From: Plazaster borealis | Lineage: Eukaryota; Echinodermata; Asteroidea; Forcipulatida; Labidiasteridae | Direction: 5' to 3' | DNA: 64,000 bases | NCBI GenBank assembly: GCA_021014325.1 | Contig: JAJGQC010000635.1 | Coordinates: forward strand, 1 to 64,000 | Shown here: positions 32,361 to 45,900 of the stretch, piece by piece | Numbering within the stretch: the first letter of the stretch is position 1 | How the letters are laid out: every line of letters starts with the position of its first letter | Notes under the pieces: generated by a model | Told to the model about the DNA's origin: nothing | The model's input: the letters and a program-made list of their open reading frames with translations, nothing else | The model's database searches: none | Program-made: the position numbers and the translations under genes

Positions 32361-32860
32361 TTAGATCGTCGCATGGACGGCATGGTGAAGCTCATCCGAA
32401 ATCAGCGTCAAAAACGCAATGGCACCAATCAGACTGGTACCAGTGGAGCTGAGAGCAAACCGAGTTATGAAAGGCACAAGACGACTGGTGGCAATCAATC
32501 AAACCTGATTTGTTACCAGTGCGGTGAACCAGGCCATTTTGCAAGAAATTGCCCCCAGCTTGCAGCACAGGAGAAGCAAGAGCCTTTGCCCATCATCATT
32601 TCCCCGAAGACGGAAAACTAGAAGGGACCATGTCGTCCGGCCAGGCATCCAGTTCGCAACCACAGACAGACATTCGTTTAGCAAAACAGAACTACCACGG
32701 CATGTCCGAATATTTGTCAGCGGACATAAACGGATTGAAAACTGATTTTCTAGTTGACACTGGAGCGACAGTGACTGTAATTTCCCCAGAACATTTTGGC
32801 AAGATTCCCACCGAAAAGCGCCTGAGTTGCAAACCTCCATCTCACCTGCATATGTAACAA
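32361..32860 (+). pseudogene. Ty3/Gypsy element: nucleocapsid zinc knuckle and protease
   Basis: A CCHC knuckle (CYQCGEPGHFARNC, about 32512-32553; CX2CX4HX4C complete) ends the Gag region. The aspartic protease follows in another frame with the active-site triplet in VDTGATVTV (about 32753-32780). The DTG is intact. The protease flap and C-terminal half (32860-33180) can be followed only through stops. Confidence 0.85.
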
Positions 32861-33190
32861 TACAAACTGTGAACAATGAGCAAATTGACATTGAAGGTAT
32901 TGCATGACTGACAATCCCTGTTGGAACCCAGCAATTTGAATGGGATGTAATAGTCGCTCCTATTCATGATGATTGCATACTGGGTTATGACTTTCTATAT
33001 TTCCATGACTGTGTGCTCGAAGCTCGCCGCGTTATACGAACCGCAGGCAGTTGGGTTCAGTGGCAAATCAGAGGTAAACATGCAAATGCCGCTAAGGTTT
33101 CACTGAAAGCCAGTATCATAGTTCCAGCACGCAGTGAGCTAATAACAGAAGGAAACGCAGAAGAATAATAACATTTTTACAGGTTGCGTC

Positions 33191-34499
33191 GTGATGCAGC
33201 CTGCACCAGGAGACAGCCTGCCTCAAAGTTTGATCATCGGTAGCTCACTCATTGACCCACATAGAAAAGACATTGGCATTCCCGTCAGACTTTTAAACAC
33301 GTCAGTAGAGGACAAAAAACTTCATGCTGGGACAACTCTTCGATACCTGCACGAGGTTGACTCCCTTGAACGGATTGATGAGGAAGAGAACAGTGAAATT
33401 GATCATCTATGCCGTGTGATGAGCGCATGCAGGCTGCATGCCGGCACTTCCCCTCACAGTACCCCTGCAGATATTGCCCCTCCTGCTCCAGCCTCTACCC
33501 CTCCCCATGAACAATCCGCCAGATGGTCAGAGGTCCTTCAAAGCCTACATGAAAGGGCGTGTGAGAATCTTTCAGCCGCTCAACAGGAGAAGTTTACTGA
33601 ACTTCTTCAAAAGCATGAGAACACTTTTGGAGAGACCACCAAGGACTTGGGTCACACGTCAGTTGTTCAGCACACAATTGATGATGGTGACGCACGCCCA
33701 ATTTGCCAACCCCCTCGTCGTCCCCCTAAAGCTTTCCAAAGCGAGGAACAAACTGTAATTGACTATCAGTTAAGAGCCGGGGTGAGAGTCGATGTCACCC
33801 TGGGCATCACCAATGGTTTTTGTACGGAAGAAAGATGGCTCAACGCACCCGTGCGTTTATTACCGTAAGCTTAACAGCGTCACGAGACGTGACGCATACC
33901 CATTATCGCGAGTGGATGATGGCCTCGACTGTCTTTCCGGGTCTAAGATATTTAGCAACCAAGACCTTCAGTCAAGTTACTGGCAGATTAAAGAAAGTGA
34001 AAGGGACCACCATAAGACAGCATTCAACACCCGCAGTGGCATGTACGAATACATCACAATGCCATTTAGACTGTGCAACGCACCAAGCACGTTTGAGCAT
34101 TGTATGAAGCTAGTACTGAAAGAACTTCAGTGGAAAACTCTCCTCATCTACTTGGATGACATTCACATTCTCTCCTCAACGTTCACAGAGCAGGTAAAAA
34201 GACTTGATGAAGTGTTGACTTGACCCGGCAATGCTGGGTTGAAATTGAAACCGAGCAAGTGCCACCTCTTCTCTAATGAAGTCCTTTTCCTGGGTCACAC
34301 AATCACCCTGGATGGTGTGAAGCCAGACCCCAGCAAAGTCTCTGCCGTTCAAAACTGGCTGCCCCCTAAGAACATTAACGAAGTTTGTCATTCCTTGGAC
34401 TATGTTCTTATTATCGCTGCTTTATTGAGAAGTTGTCAACGATTGCCGGACAGACATTTAGGTGAACCCCTAACTGTCAAGCAGCTTTTGAAATGTTGA
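33191..34499 (+). pseudogene. Ty3/Gypsy element: reverse transcriptase
   Basis: The frame 33191-33868 covers the pre-RT region with 'VVQHTIDDGDARPI'. Frame 33792-34223 carries 'SPWASPMVFVRKKDGS', 'YRKLNSVTRRDAYPL', 'MPFRLCNAPSTF' and YLDDI (about 34150-34164), with both catalytic Asp present. Frame 34239-34499 has 'KPSKCHLFSNEVLFLGH'. The three parts are broken by frameshifts and a stop at 34221, so no enzyme is made, but decay is moderate. Confidence 0.9.
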
Positions 34500-35060
34500 A
34501 GGCTGCTCTTACGGGTGATGAAAATTTGTCTTACCCCGACGACAATGGACTTTTCATCATCAACACAGACGCATAGGACATTGGTATTGGTGCAACGTTG
34601 TCGCAAATTCAGTGGTCCGAACTCATGCAGCGAAATGAAGAACGACCAATAGAATCAAAGGCGATAGTGCACGAGTCCTGACCCATCGTGAGCTACTCGC
34701 AATAGTTACGCTCATGCAGTACTTCAGGCACTACCTATTAGGCAAGAGGTTCCTACATGTAATATGCACAGATCACAGTGCCTTGCGATGGATCATGACT
34801 TTTCAGGAATCAAATGGCTCGAAGTCTTGACTTCAAGATAGAACATCATGCTGGGAAGAACCAAAACAATGCGGATGCCCTCTCCCGATTGCCAAGTGAC
34901 CCATGCTACGGCAGCAGAACCATACTCACCAGCCTCCCATGTGGTGGTTGCAAGAAGTGCGTTGCTAAAAGTGAGTTATTGTCCACGTTCAATGAGATTG
35001 ACAACATCATTCCTCTGTCAGCCAGATGAATGGATGTCACTGCTGATGGCCAGGCAGGTA
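34500..35060 (+). pseudogene. Ty3/Gypsy element: RNase H remnant
   Basis: Pieces in order are 'FEMLKAALTGDENLSYP', 'NTDA' (about 34566), 'ELLAIVTLMQYFRHYL' (about 34690-34740, through a frameshift) and 'FKIEHHAGKNQNNADALSRLP' (34814-35029 frame). These are the Ty3-type RNase H core and its C-terminal tether. Internal stops are present. Confidence 0.8.
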
Positions 35061-35329
35061 TAGCTATGCCCCCTGACCCTCACTCTGATGCAGAGCCACG
35101 AAGCCATGGATTTGAAAGAAAAGTCAGCACCCGAAGCACAACAATGGCGGAGAGCCACGCCGTTCCACATGCACCAGATGGTGGAAAGAGAGACACCCTG
35201 GTTCTGCGGCCGAGATTGAAGCTTCACGTCCCTCCTTCGCTTCCATGGTGTTGGCACTGCTGATCAGTGTTCATGCCCCTGCAGAAGAGAGTCCACGCCT
35301 GAAAGACTGCGGAACCTGACTACCAAGAG

Positions 35330-35958
35330 AGTGACTTGTCATCTAGCGTGCATGTCCCCGTGCGCGTAGAAACCGGTCCCAGTGCCGGACAGCAACAAGC
35401 CTCATCTTGGGTAAATGGTTACACATCAGAGGAGATCGCCTGCCTTCAGAGGGCTGACCCGGACCTGAAGGTAATCCTTGATTGGTTGGACCAATCAACC
35501 AGCAGACCATGCAGAGATGTAGTAGCTCGTCACAGCCCAGCCACCAGAAATCTTTGGTTGCTATGGCAGCAATTGGTGTTGAGAAACGGAGTCCTCTACA
35601 AGAAATGGGTGACTACCGACAGCACACACTTCTACCTCCAGCTCATCGTCCCCAGAGATCTGCAGAGCATGGTCCTTCACGCTACACATTGGTGTCAAGA
35701 AGACAACCCAGAAGACAAAATGCCAATTCTACTGGTACAAGCTTAAAGAGACAGTACTTAATTGGATAAGAAAATGTGCCAAGTGTGGTGCCAGGAAAAT
35801 ACCTCATAAAACCCCAAAAGCCTAACTGCATGACAACCGAGTTGGTGCACCAATTGACAGAGTCGTCATGGATATTCTTGGCCCCCTCCCTGTGTTTACA
35901 GGGGAAACAAATACATACTCCTCGTTGGTGATCAGTTCACCAAATGGATGGAAGCTTA
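35330..35958 (+). pseudogene. Ty3/Gypsy element: integrase N-terminal part, split
   Basis: Frame 35336-35746 resembles the region before the integrase zinc finger ('LQRADPDLKVILDWLD', 'VLRNGVLYKKW'). 'CAKCGARK' (about 35778-35800) is the CC part of the HHCC finger. 'VVMDILGPLPV' (about 35862-35895) carries the first catalytic Asp. The gene is cut at 35956-35958 (TTA) by the 10.97-kb insertion and resumes at 46926. Confidence 0.85.
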
Positions 35959-36059
35959 GGGGTGAATTCAAAATTAAACCATCGGTAACTCAAGGTAATT
36001 CTTCATTTCACCCCGAGGCTTTACGGGGCAAAAGGAAGTCAGGCCATAATGAGCTCATT

Positions 36060-37019
36060 ATCTAAGGTCAATATTAAAACAACACTCTTGCAGCCACAGA
36101 GAGCCAGGCTTACTTCTTTGATATCACCGCCGGACGCGCTGCGGTTTGGCAGAGGCGCGGTTAATCCATAATTGATATTGTTCAACAATAGAAAAGTACA
36201 GTTTGTGTTCTACAATGTATCGGTTTCTTTAGAAACATTGAATACCACAAGGAGGCCCAAACTTGCCCACTGAGAAGTTATAGAAACGGATAATTAAAAA
36301 AAGTGTGACGTTTTTTATATTTCTTCCCAGCAAATAGTGAAAACTTACGAGATGTTAAGGTTTTTATTGTCTTAAATGAAAACAAACGACCCAGTATGAG
36401 CTGAAATTCATGCTTATGTTTGTTTGGTTGTTTTATTTTTTGATCAAAATGATAAATATCACCAAAACTTAAATAGGTAAGAACTAAAACATATTCCGTA
36501 TCTCATAAACTTTAATACATCAAATAAAATAGCAAAGATTCCCCATTATAAACATGGGCTGTATAACAACACACAAATAAGTTTGAAAATGCTCCAAACA
36601 GGTCCACATTTTTCATCACCGTATACAAATCAATTTTAAATAATGGGCTCCTCACGATCAGACGTCTTTACCATTTTAGATAAAGTGAACAACTTGCCTG
36701 TTTTAATTTAAATTTGTTGTATTAACGACTGTGCCGACACTTGTCATTAATTACGGAGCGAATTTTGACAAAGGATTTCCCTTTACCTCTCCCGAAAATC
36801 CCTCTCTACAACATCTAACATTGACAGCAATAATCTTCTATCTAATCTTTCTTGTTTAAATATTTGTCCGTCCTAACTCAAAACGGTGGTGCCGTCAAAA
36901 TTTGAGTTTTTCATAGCATTTGCTGAGAGAAAAAAGGCATCAAACTCCGTACAAACAATGATGCTTTGGTACACTTCTGGCGGAGAGAATAAAATTGATG
37001 AGCGCCGATTAACACTGGG
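36060..37019. other. AT-rich interior of the TTA element, no gene
   Basis: No frame with a recognisable motif on either strand and no internal repeat. If a transposase was once present it is not detectable by eye. Confidence 0.4.
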
Positions 37020-37129
37020 TTGTACATTTCGTCCGGGTTTAACTCTTCATGGCAGATTGTAATGACAATATTGCCGCCGGTCACTACGGCTGGTCCTCGA
37101 GGTTGTGCGATCGGTGCTTTCACAGGTAG

Positions 37130-37515
37130 GCCTATTCGGCAGGTTCATAATTGGGTGGGAGGATGGGTCAACTGGCGGGTTCGGGATAGGTTGATCGGCG
37201 GGTTCGGGGATAGGATGTTGATCGGCGGGTTCGAGGATAGGCTGATTGGCCGGTTCGGGAATAGGTTCATCGTCGGGTTCGGGCATAATGTTGATCGGCG
37301 GGTTCAGGGATAGGTTGATCGGCAGGTTTGGAGATAGGTTCAGGGATAGGTTCATCAGTGGGTTTGTCTTTTCTAACAGGCATAACTCAGAAGACATATA
37401 TTTGGTAACAAAACAGGCATAATGTTGATCGGCGGGTTCAGGGATAGGTTGATCGGCAGGTTCAGGGATAGGTTCATCGGCGAGTTCAGGGTAGGTTCAT
37501 CAGCGGGTTTGTCTT
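37130..37515. repeat. ~24-bp minisatellite, partly duplicated
   Basis: Variants of 'ggttcRgggataggttgatcggcg' repeat through 37150-37365, and a block of about 100 bp (37285-37383) is duplicated at 37410-37510. Because 24 bp is eight codons, several frames stay open: the minus-strand frame 37397-37047 reads as repeats of PEPADQPI type. I treat this as a consequence of the DNA repeat and not as a gene. Confidence 0.8.
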
Positions 37516-38700
37516 TCCTAACAAGCCGCCCTTTTAAACAGCTACTTGAACGAATTTTTTTAACGGGGATGCTATTTAAACTTGTTTATAATGTGTTTGT
37601 TTATCATTTAATTGTAATTTTGATTTTTTGTACACTTCTGAATTTTTCGTAATTATCGATCAAAAAATTAGGCCCCAACCTCAAGGTTTCTAAAAACTAG
37701 AAACACTTCTGGCGTTGACGGCGTGCGTCAAAATGACAATACTTTGAAGTCATGTGTGGGATGTTGCTTTGTTATACCTCCATGCTGCAACAAAGCGGCT
37801 ATACAAAATGGAGCTCCCACATATGACGTAACATTAGTGATGACGTAACAGGGCTTTTCGCAAATCTTTCTGAAAAGCACCGGAGAAGGGTATTCAAAAT
37901 GATTTTTTTTAAACAATTTAAATCTCTTATATCTCATGTGAACTCAATTTCCTTAATAATTGAAAACATTTTAAATGAATTACAGCAAAAATCACTTGTT
38001 GCCATTTCCGTTCAAGTAGGTCTTTAACAGATTTAATGTTCCCTTCACAATGTCAAAATCTTTTGCACAGGTGTCAATTACTTCTGCATTTTCCTCTACT
38101 TGCAGACGTTGCTCCTCACGAATTTCTTGAATGGACAATTCTATATTCTATACTGTAAGTACAACATGTTTACTTTATAGTTTCAGACTTGATCTTTTTA
38201 GCATCATCTTGACGCGTTCATAAATTCATATCATATTGCAAACAGAGATAGAATGATTCTCCTACATCTACTCTAAGTCAAAGAAATTTCTTGTTTTAGT
38301 GTCTGCAACTGCAAAGGAGACAACGACATAAAAAATAAAATAAAAAGCGCCGACGAGAATATAGCAATTGTTTGCGTTGTTGTTTTGTTTTTTGCATCGC
38401 ACGTGACCCCCACAAGGTAGAAGTTAAACCTTGACCTTCTGCAGCTCCAAGTTGAAAAGTATACGTTGCTTCATCCACAGTCTATACTACGAGATAGTAT
38501 CTCCCCGTTCAATTCCATCATGGGACAGTATGGTTGTGGAATCTCTTCATTTATTGGTTTAAAATATAAACATTGACAGTTTGTAATAAACAAATGCGAC
38601 GCAAACTGCCCAATTCACTGAGGTCTGGGGTGGCTGAGCTTTCCTTGAAGGAGTGGACAAGTTTGCTGAGATGCCACGTCTGCAAAGCAGAGTAACTTAT
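37516..38700. other. unassigned DNA inside the TTA element
   Basis: No supported gene or repeat ends. Short frames at 37728-37937 and 38296-38478 (minus) lack motifs. Confidence 0.4.
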
Positions 38701-38711
38701 ATTGTAACATA

Positions 38712-38974
38712 TAGACCTTTCCATTGTTGATCAACAAAGTGCGCTGGTTGGAATGGGCGGCCTAATGTTAGTAAAAAAATCATTTGTGTTAAAAATTGTG
38801 TTCTAATTCAGCATTTTCTGTGCATTTTCATGTTTCCAACAAATTCAACATTACTTTGCATAATTTTGTAACATTGCTTCAAACTATGTTTTTGATTTGC
38901 ATTTATGGCTTTCCATAGTTTTCCAACCTCGGTTGGCAAAAACTCGGGCTTTAACGTTGCAATAGAAAGGTCTA
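38712..38974. mobile_element. 263-bp TA-flanked MITE (TAGACCTTTC ends)
   Basis: TAGACCTTTCCATTG and the complement of CAATAGAAAGGTCTA form the ends, each next to a TA (38710-38711, 38975-38976). The interior matches parts of 61622-61910 and 63745-64000 in opposite orientation ('ttccaacctYggttggcaaaaact', 'atttatggctttccatagtt'). TA duplication fits Tc1/mariner-type mobilisation. Confidence 0.75.
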
Positions 38975-39035
38975 TATTGTATTTCTCATGTATTTTTATG
39001 CAGATAACAAATTGTATTTTTATACGTACTGCAAT

Positions 39036-39210
39036 AATTGTATATATATATATATATATTTATTTATTATTTATTTAAGACATTTTTATTTTATTTATTT
39101 AGGCCTATTTATTTGTTTATTTATTTATTTGTTTATTTTACTTATTTATTTATTTATTTATCTTTTTTTGATTTAATTATCTATTCATCTATTTTATTTA
39201 TTTATTAGTG
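39036..39210. repeat. (TA)n and (TTTA)n low-complexity DNA
   Basis: (TA)9-like run at about 39040-39059 followed by TTTA/TTTG-rich repeats up to about 39210. Frames through it are compositional. Confidence 0.9.
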
Positions 39211-39603
39211 TGTGTACTTGTGTATGTGTTAGTGAATAATTCTTGTTTTTTATATATATATTTTAACTTTTCTTGGATTGTGTATTTTTCTGCATTTTCA
39301 TGTAAACATTTTATTGCTGCATTTTGTAATCTTGACTTTCTTAGATTTTTAATTTATTTTCATGTAGCCAGTGGCATTGGACTTAAAGGCTTCTGAGTCA
39401 CAGTTATTTAGTTAACTTTTTTAATTCCAGGCATGTGCCATTGGCTAATGTCCTTGCTGTCTTGTTTTGTTATTCCCGTATTTTGAATTGTTCTTTTTGT
39501 CATGCCGAATAAATAATAATAATAATAATAAATATAAAGTAAATATAAACTGGAAAGGAAAAGAAAAGTGAAGTCCCAAATTATCCAAAAGTAATATATA
39601 TAA
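39211..39603. other. AT-rich spacer with (AAT)n
   Basis: No gene seen. (AAT)n occurs at 39508-39533, within sequence that resembles the end of another dispersed repeat ('catgccgaataaataat'). Confidence 0.4.
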
Positions 39604-39717
39604 CTAGACATTAGGTGTTTGTGAACAAACACAAAGCTGTTCCGTGTTTTTTGACTTGCTCAAAAGGTTTAAACTGAAAAAAATTCGAAAATTGGCTATG
39701 TAGTTCTTGAGATATGG

Positions 39718-40110
39718 CCCCACTTCACGTTGACCCGGAAGTAAAGGTCAACATTGGGTCACGGTAACCCAAGTTCAATCTTCAATGCTCAAAGAGTCTA
39801 TAACTGAAAAGAAATTGTAAATCAGGTGGGTACTTCTTGAGGTATGGTCCCACTTCCTGTTGATCCGGAAGTAAAGGTCAACATGGGGTCACGGTAACCG
39901 AAGTTCAATCTTTAATACTCAAAGGATCTATAACTGAAAAGAAATTGAAAATCGGTTGTGTAGTTCTTGAGATGTGGTCCCACTTCCGGTTGACCCGGAG
40001 CTAAAGGTCAACATGGGGTCACGTTAACCCAAGGCTAATCTCCAATGCCCAAGGAGTCTATAACTGAACAATTTTTGAAAATAGGCTGTGTACTTCTTCA
40101 GATATGGTGC
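39718..40110. repeat. three ~130-bp tandem units
   Basis: 'cacttccggttgacccggaagtaaaggtcaac' cores at about 39721, 39851 and 39981. Each core reads ACTTCCGG...CCGGAAGT followed by AAAGGTCA. Confidence 0.85.
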
Positions 40111-41433
40111 TGCAAAGATTAACTAATTAAAGCTTTGAATTACCGTAATTTGACACCAGATGACGTCACAGTAACAAAAATGTGTTTTTCATACTAATAA
40201 ATTTGATAAGGAACACGATGGTATATAACTTATTCCAATCCAATGCCTTTAAACGAAAACCCTATTAGAGAGTCCTCTCTCTCGTTTAGGATTCCAATAT
40301 CATGGCAGTCTTTGACGCTTGCGCAATCACGGCACAATTTGCCAGCTAGCCATGGGGCCCGGGTCCGATTTGTCACTTCATCGTTTCACTTCCTTTATCT
40401 TGGAAATACATTGTACCTTGATTAGTTTTAATGGTCTAGAATAACTCTTAGTGAAAGCATTCGTGTTTTAAAATAAAATTTCTTTCTTTTAGGTAACTCT
40501 CGTAGTCTTTGTTATTTCAATACAACTTTGCGTGCAGCAATATTTGTAAGAAACATTGAACGCTAGGGGGCGTTCCACACGAATCGATTGCGCATGCGCG
40601 CTTTTGCGATGGGTGATTGCGCAAAGTCAAAATGCTGCAATGAAGAATGGAGAGATTCAATGTTTTTGATCACATGCCGGTTGTGTAAACAGGTTTTTTC
40701 AACTTGAAATGTTGTTTATGAAACTGCTGTTACACGGGTCGCCAACTGTTTCAGAAACGGCTACACGTTTAAAAGAAATAACCGTGAATGCGCAGGCAGC
40801 CTGTGACGGATACACGGTTTAAGTGACAGATCTTACGGTTAAACGTTCACAATTGTATGGTTCGGATAAATGTTGAAAAATTCACTTGAAAAGTGCTGCG
40901 AAATGCTGACCATAATAATGGCGATCACGATTTGCACAGCAAACGATCCCATGCCACACACACCCTTATCGTTTCCAATTTACAGGCTTAAGTCTTTGTT
41001 ACTTCATTACTTTGCGTGCGGCATTAGTTGCAAGAAACATTGAACGCTAGAGGGCGTTGCACAACAAATCGATTGCACATAATCGTTTATTTTGCAGGCC
41101 GGGTGATTGCGCAAATTCAAAATGTTGCAGTGAAGACCCAATGTTTTTTATCGTTTGAGTGGTTGTGTTAATGGGTTTTTTTGATAATGAAACGCGTGTT
41201 ACCAACCATTTCAGATACGGTTAAACAATTAGAAAAACAACTGTAAATGCTCAGGCTTTGTAAGCCTACGGTCAAACGTTTAACCATCCAATGAACCGGT
41301 TAAACATCTGCGTTATTACAGTTCGGATAAAATAATGTTAAAAAATCAACCTCAAAAAGTGTCGCGAAATTTGTTAAAAAATCAACCTCAAAAAGTGTCG
41401 CGAAAATTGGACTATAATAAATGCGAACGATTA

Positions 41434-41635
41434 AGCCCGGTTCATACTTCCTGCGAATGCGAATTCGAATGCGAATTCGAATGCGAAGCGAATTTGACAT
41501 GAATTTGACGTCACAACTCTGTTTTCGCTGCGAATATTCGCAAAAGTTGAGCTTGCTCTTGCGAATTATTTGTTGCGAATTTGTGACGTCAATATTCACT
41601 TCGCATTAGCATTCGCAGGAAGTATGAACTGGGCT
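41434..41635. mobile_element. 202-bp foldback element with TTA duplication
   Basis: Same element as 3199-3379: AGCCCGGTTCATACTTCCTG ends, TTA at 41431-41433 and 41636-41638, with extra GCGAATTCGAAT repeats in the left arm. Confidence 0.7.
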
Positions 41636-42960
41636 TTACACATGTAACTGACCGTTTCAGAAACGGTTACGGGTTTACTAAAAAATACCTGTAAATGCAT
41701 GTAAAGCTAAATGCTGTTGTATTAAAATCGTAAATGTAACAATTTTTCTACCCTGAAATGTTATTCTTGTTTTGGCTAAAACAGTACATTCATATATGGG
41801 ATAAGTGTATTGTAATTTTTGCTCTTCACACCCCCAAATCCAGCACTGACCGTTTATCCATGGAAAAGCTCATTTCTCTTTTCTACACCTAGCCCTTTCC
41901 TCAATCAATTCCTTTTCAGTATTGCTTTATTGCAACCACCAGTAAGTTTTTTGCTACACGGCGGTTTTCTGAAGTAATGCCTTTGCATAAGAAACCTAAA
42001 ACATCGTTTTCCGGCGAACGGGACCCAAGCGCAAACAATTCTACCACGCCGGCACATCGTCTCAGAACACGGCGGTCTATTTTTCACGTCCACGCTGCAA
42101 TGAAACCCGAATAACGATCTGATTTGAGCGGTCACAAGACACTGAGCTGGAGAGAGACAAAATAATATTATTCTCGAGTGAGCGAACGTAGACTTGTGTC
42201 AGTCGGCGTCAGGGATGATGACTCTATGTATATTCTACAAAAAAACGCAATTGAACACGGGTCATAAAGGGTTTAGGACTTGATCGCGAGTTGCAAAAAG
42301 CAAAAAACTGCACCGTTAAACTCGTATAGCGCCCTCAATCGTTTAAAAAGTTTAGAATTTGACACTTTTCGTATATAAACACAAATCAAATTCTAGGCAG
42401 TAGTACCCATGGCGTTAAATTTGCCTGAGAATTTGGGTTTCTTCTCGACTGACTATGTTTTAATAAGTTTTGATGCTTTTAAACTGACCTTCAATAAAAT
42501 CTGTCTGGTTTTAAAAAACATTTGTGTACTCTAGGACGTTAAATTTGAGCCTAATTGAAAAATTATGTTTCTAGAAGTCGGATTTGTTTTCACAATCCCC
42601 ATGTGTTTGTACACGGGTGAAAACGCCCAATAAATGACGCCATGATGACGTCGTTCTGCATTTCAGGCCGGCAAACTCATCTACATTATCCCAGAAGTCT
42701 AAAACTGAAAAAGTTTGACGATCGGGGTATATTTTTGAGATATGGTGGTAATAAGATTGGATAATTAAATATTCATGTCATTATAACTAAGTAAACCAAT
42801 TAATTAATTTAAGCTAATCAGATTTTACAACAACTTCATGACATAAGCTATGATATAAGATTTAAGTCTTTCATATTCACTAAGGTTTTTTTAGGAATTA
42901 AACAAAATTGTGTTCAAATGCTATGGGGATTTAGACGGATAGAAAGAATAATAATAATAA

Positions 42961-45900
42961 CTAGACATTAGGTGTTTGTGAACAAACACAAAGCTGTTCC
43001 GTGTTTTTTGCACATGCTCAAAGGTTTTAAACTGAAAAGAATTTGAAAATTGGCTGTGTAGTTCTTGAGATATGGTCCCACTTCCAGTTGACCCGGAAGT
43101 AAAGGTCAACATGGGGTCATGGTAACCAGTTCAATGTTTAATGATCAAAGAATCTATAACTGAAAATTAACTAAAAATCGGGTGTGTACTTCTTGAGATA
43201 TGGTTCCACTTCCGGTTGACCCAGAAGTAAAGGTCATCAAGGGGTCACGGTAACCGAAGTTCAATTTTTAATGCTCAAAGGATCTATAACTGAAAAGAAA
43301 ATGAACATTGTTTATGTACTTCTTGAAATATGGTCCCACTTCCGGTTGACCCGAAGTAAAGGTCAACCCGGGTGACGGTAACCGAAGTTCAATCTTTAAT
43401 GCTCAAAGGATCTATAACTGAAAAGAAATTGAAAATCAGTTGTGTAGTTCTTGAGATATGGTCCCACTTCCGTTGACCCGAACTAAAGGTCAGGTTTCCC
43501 GATAACCCAAGGCTAATCTCCAATGCCCAAGGAGTCTATAACTGAAAAAAGTTTGAAAATCGGCTGTGTACTTCTTGAGATATGGTGCTGCAAAGATTAA
43601 CTAACGATAGCTTTGAATTCCCGTAATTTAACACCTGATGACGTCACAGTAGCAAAAATGTGTTTTTCATACTAATAAATTTGATAAGGTACACGATGGT
43701 ATGTAACTTATCCCAATCCAAGGCCTTTTAACGAAAACCCTATTAGAACGTTCTTATAACCACTCTCGTTAGGATTCCAATATCACGGCAGTCTTTGACG
43801 CCTAGCCGTGATTGCGCAATCACGGCACAATTTGCCAGCTAGCGTTGGGGTCCGACTTGTCACTTCATCGTTAATTATCTTGAAAATAGATTGTACCTTT
43901 ATTAGTTTTAATGGTCTGGAATAACTCTTAGTAAAAGCGTTCGTGTTTAAAAAAAAGATTTCTTTCTTTTAGGTAACTCTCGTAGTCTTTGTTGTTTCAA
44001 TACAACTTTGCGTGCAGCAATATTTGTAAGAAACATTGAACGCTAGGGGGCGTTCCATACGATTCGATTGCGCATGCTCGCTTTTGCGAGGGGTGATTGC
44101 GCAAAGTCAAAATGCTGCAATGAAGAATGAAGAGATTCAATGTTTTTGATCACATGCCGGTTGTGTAAACAGGTTTTTTTACTTGAAATGTTGTTTATGA
44201 AACTGCTGTTACACGGGTCGCTAACTGTTTCAGAAGCGGTTACACGTTTAAAAAAAATAACTGTGAATGCGCAGGCTTATACGGTTAAACGATCACAATA
44301 TGTACGGTTCGGATAAATGTTGAAAAATTCAATTGAAAAGTGCTGCGAAATGGAGACCATACTAATTGCGATCACGATTTGCACAGCAAACGATCCCATG
44401 CCACACACACCCTTATCGTTTCCAATTTACAGGCTTTGTTATTTCAATATTTGTGTGCGGCATTAGTTGCAAGAAACATTGAACGCTAGAGGGCGTTGCA
44501 AAACAAATCAATTGCACATGATCGTTTATTTTGCAGGGTGATTGCGCAAAGTCAAAATGTTGCAATGAAGACAAATGTTTTTTATTGTTTGAGTGGTTGT
44601 GATAATGAGTTTTTTTTGTTCATGAAACGCATGTTACCAACCATTTCAGAGACGGTTACACAATTAGACAAATAACCGTAAATGCTAAGGCTTTGTAAGC
44701 CCATGGTCACACGGTTAACCATCCGATCAACCGGTTAAACATCTACATTATTACGGTTCGGATAAAATAATGTTAAAAAATCAACCTCAAAAAGTGTCGC
44801 AAAATTTTGACCATAATAAATGCGAACGGTTAAGCTCGGTTCATACTTCCTGCGAAACCGAATGCGAAGCGAATTTGACGTGAACTTGACATCACAACTC
44901 GGTTTTCGCTGCAAATATTCGCAATAGTTGAGCACGGCTCAACTCTTGCGAATTATACGTTGCAATTTGTGACGTCAATATTTGCTTCGCATTGGCATTC
45001 GCAGGAAGTATGAACCGGCTTTACACATGTAACTCACTGACCATTTCAGAAACGCGTTTACGGGTTTACTAAAAAATAACCGTAAATGCATGTAAAGCTA
45101 ATGCTGTTGTATTAAAATCGTAAATGTAAAAAAAATTCTATCCTGAAATATGCCAATCGAGTATTCTTGTTTTGGCTAAAACAGTAAATTCATAATATAT
45201 GGGATATGAGTGTATTGTAATTTTTGCTCTTCACACCCCCAAATCCAACACTGACCGTTTAGCCATAGAAAAGCTCATCTTCACCTTTCCTCAATTATTT
45301 CTTTTATTGCTTTATTGCAACCACCAGTAAGATTATTTTTTTGCTACACGGCGGTTTCTGAAGTAATGCCTCTGCATAACTTAATTTAAAACATATCGTT
45401 TTCCGCGAACAGGACCCAAGTGCAGACAAGTCTGCCACGCCGGCACACCGTCTCAGAACACGACGGTCTATTTTTCACGCCCACGCTGCACTGAAACCCG
45501 AATAACGATCTGATTTGAGCAGTCACAAGACGCTGCGCTGAGAGCCAGAGAAATAATTCTCGATTGTTGTTATGAGTAAACGTAACCTTGTGTCAGTCGG
45601 CGTCAGGAATGATGACTCTATGTATATTGTACGAAAAAACGCAACAACACGGGTCATAAAGGGTTTAGGACTTGATCGCGAGTTGCAAAAAGCAAAACTG
45701 CACCGTTAAACTCGTATAGCGCCTCAATCGCTTAAAATGTTTAGAAATTCAGTCATTTTCGTATATAAACACAAATCAAATTCTAGGCAGTGTACCCATG
45801 GCGTTAAACTTGCCTGAGAATTTGGTTTTTTTCTCGACTGACTATGTTTTAATAAGTTTTGATGCTTTTAAACTGACCTTCAATAAAATCTGTCTGGTTT

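Larger units (their letters stand above)
39604..42960 (-). mobile_element. HINE-like element, full-length copy 1 of a tandem pair (3.36 kb)
   Basis: On the minus strand the end is handle CGGAACAGCT (39635-39644), a perfect hairpin GTGTTTGT-GA-ACAAACAC (39615-39632) and CTAG (39604-39607), followed by TTA. It has three tandem units (39720-40110), body blocks, a TTA-flanked foldback (41434-41635), a 35-bp tandem duplication (about 41336-41407) and the (AAT)n microsatellite at 42947-42960. A second version of the 'aacattgaacgctag' block occurs within it (40550 and 41036), so the copy is itself internally duplicated. Non-coding. Confidence 0.7.

Noticed and set aside
37020..37397. repeat protein gene encoded by the 24-bp minisatellite
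   Set aside because: Several frames on both strands are open because the unit is a multiple of three; nothing favours translation.
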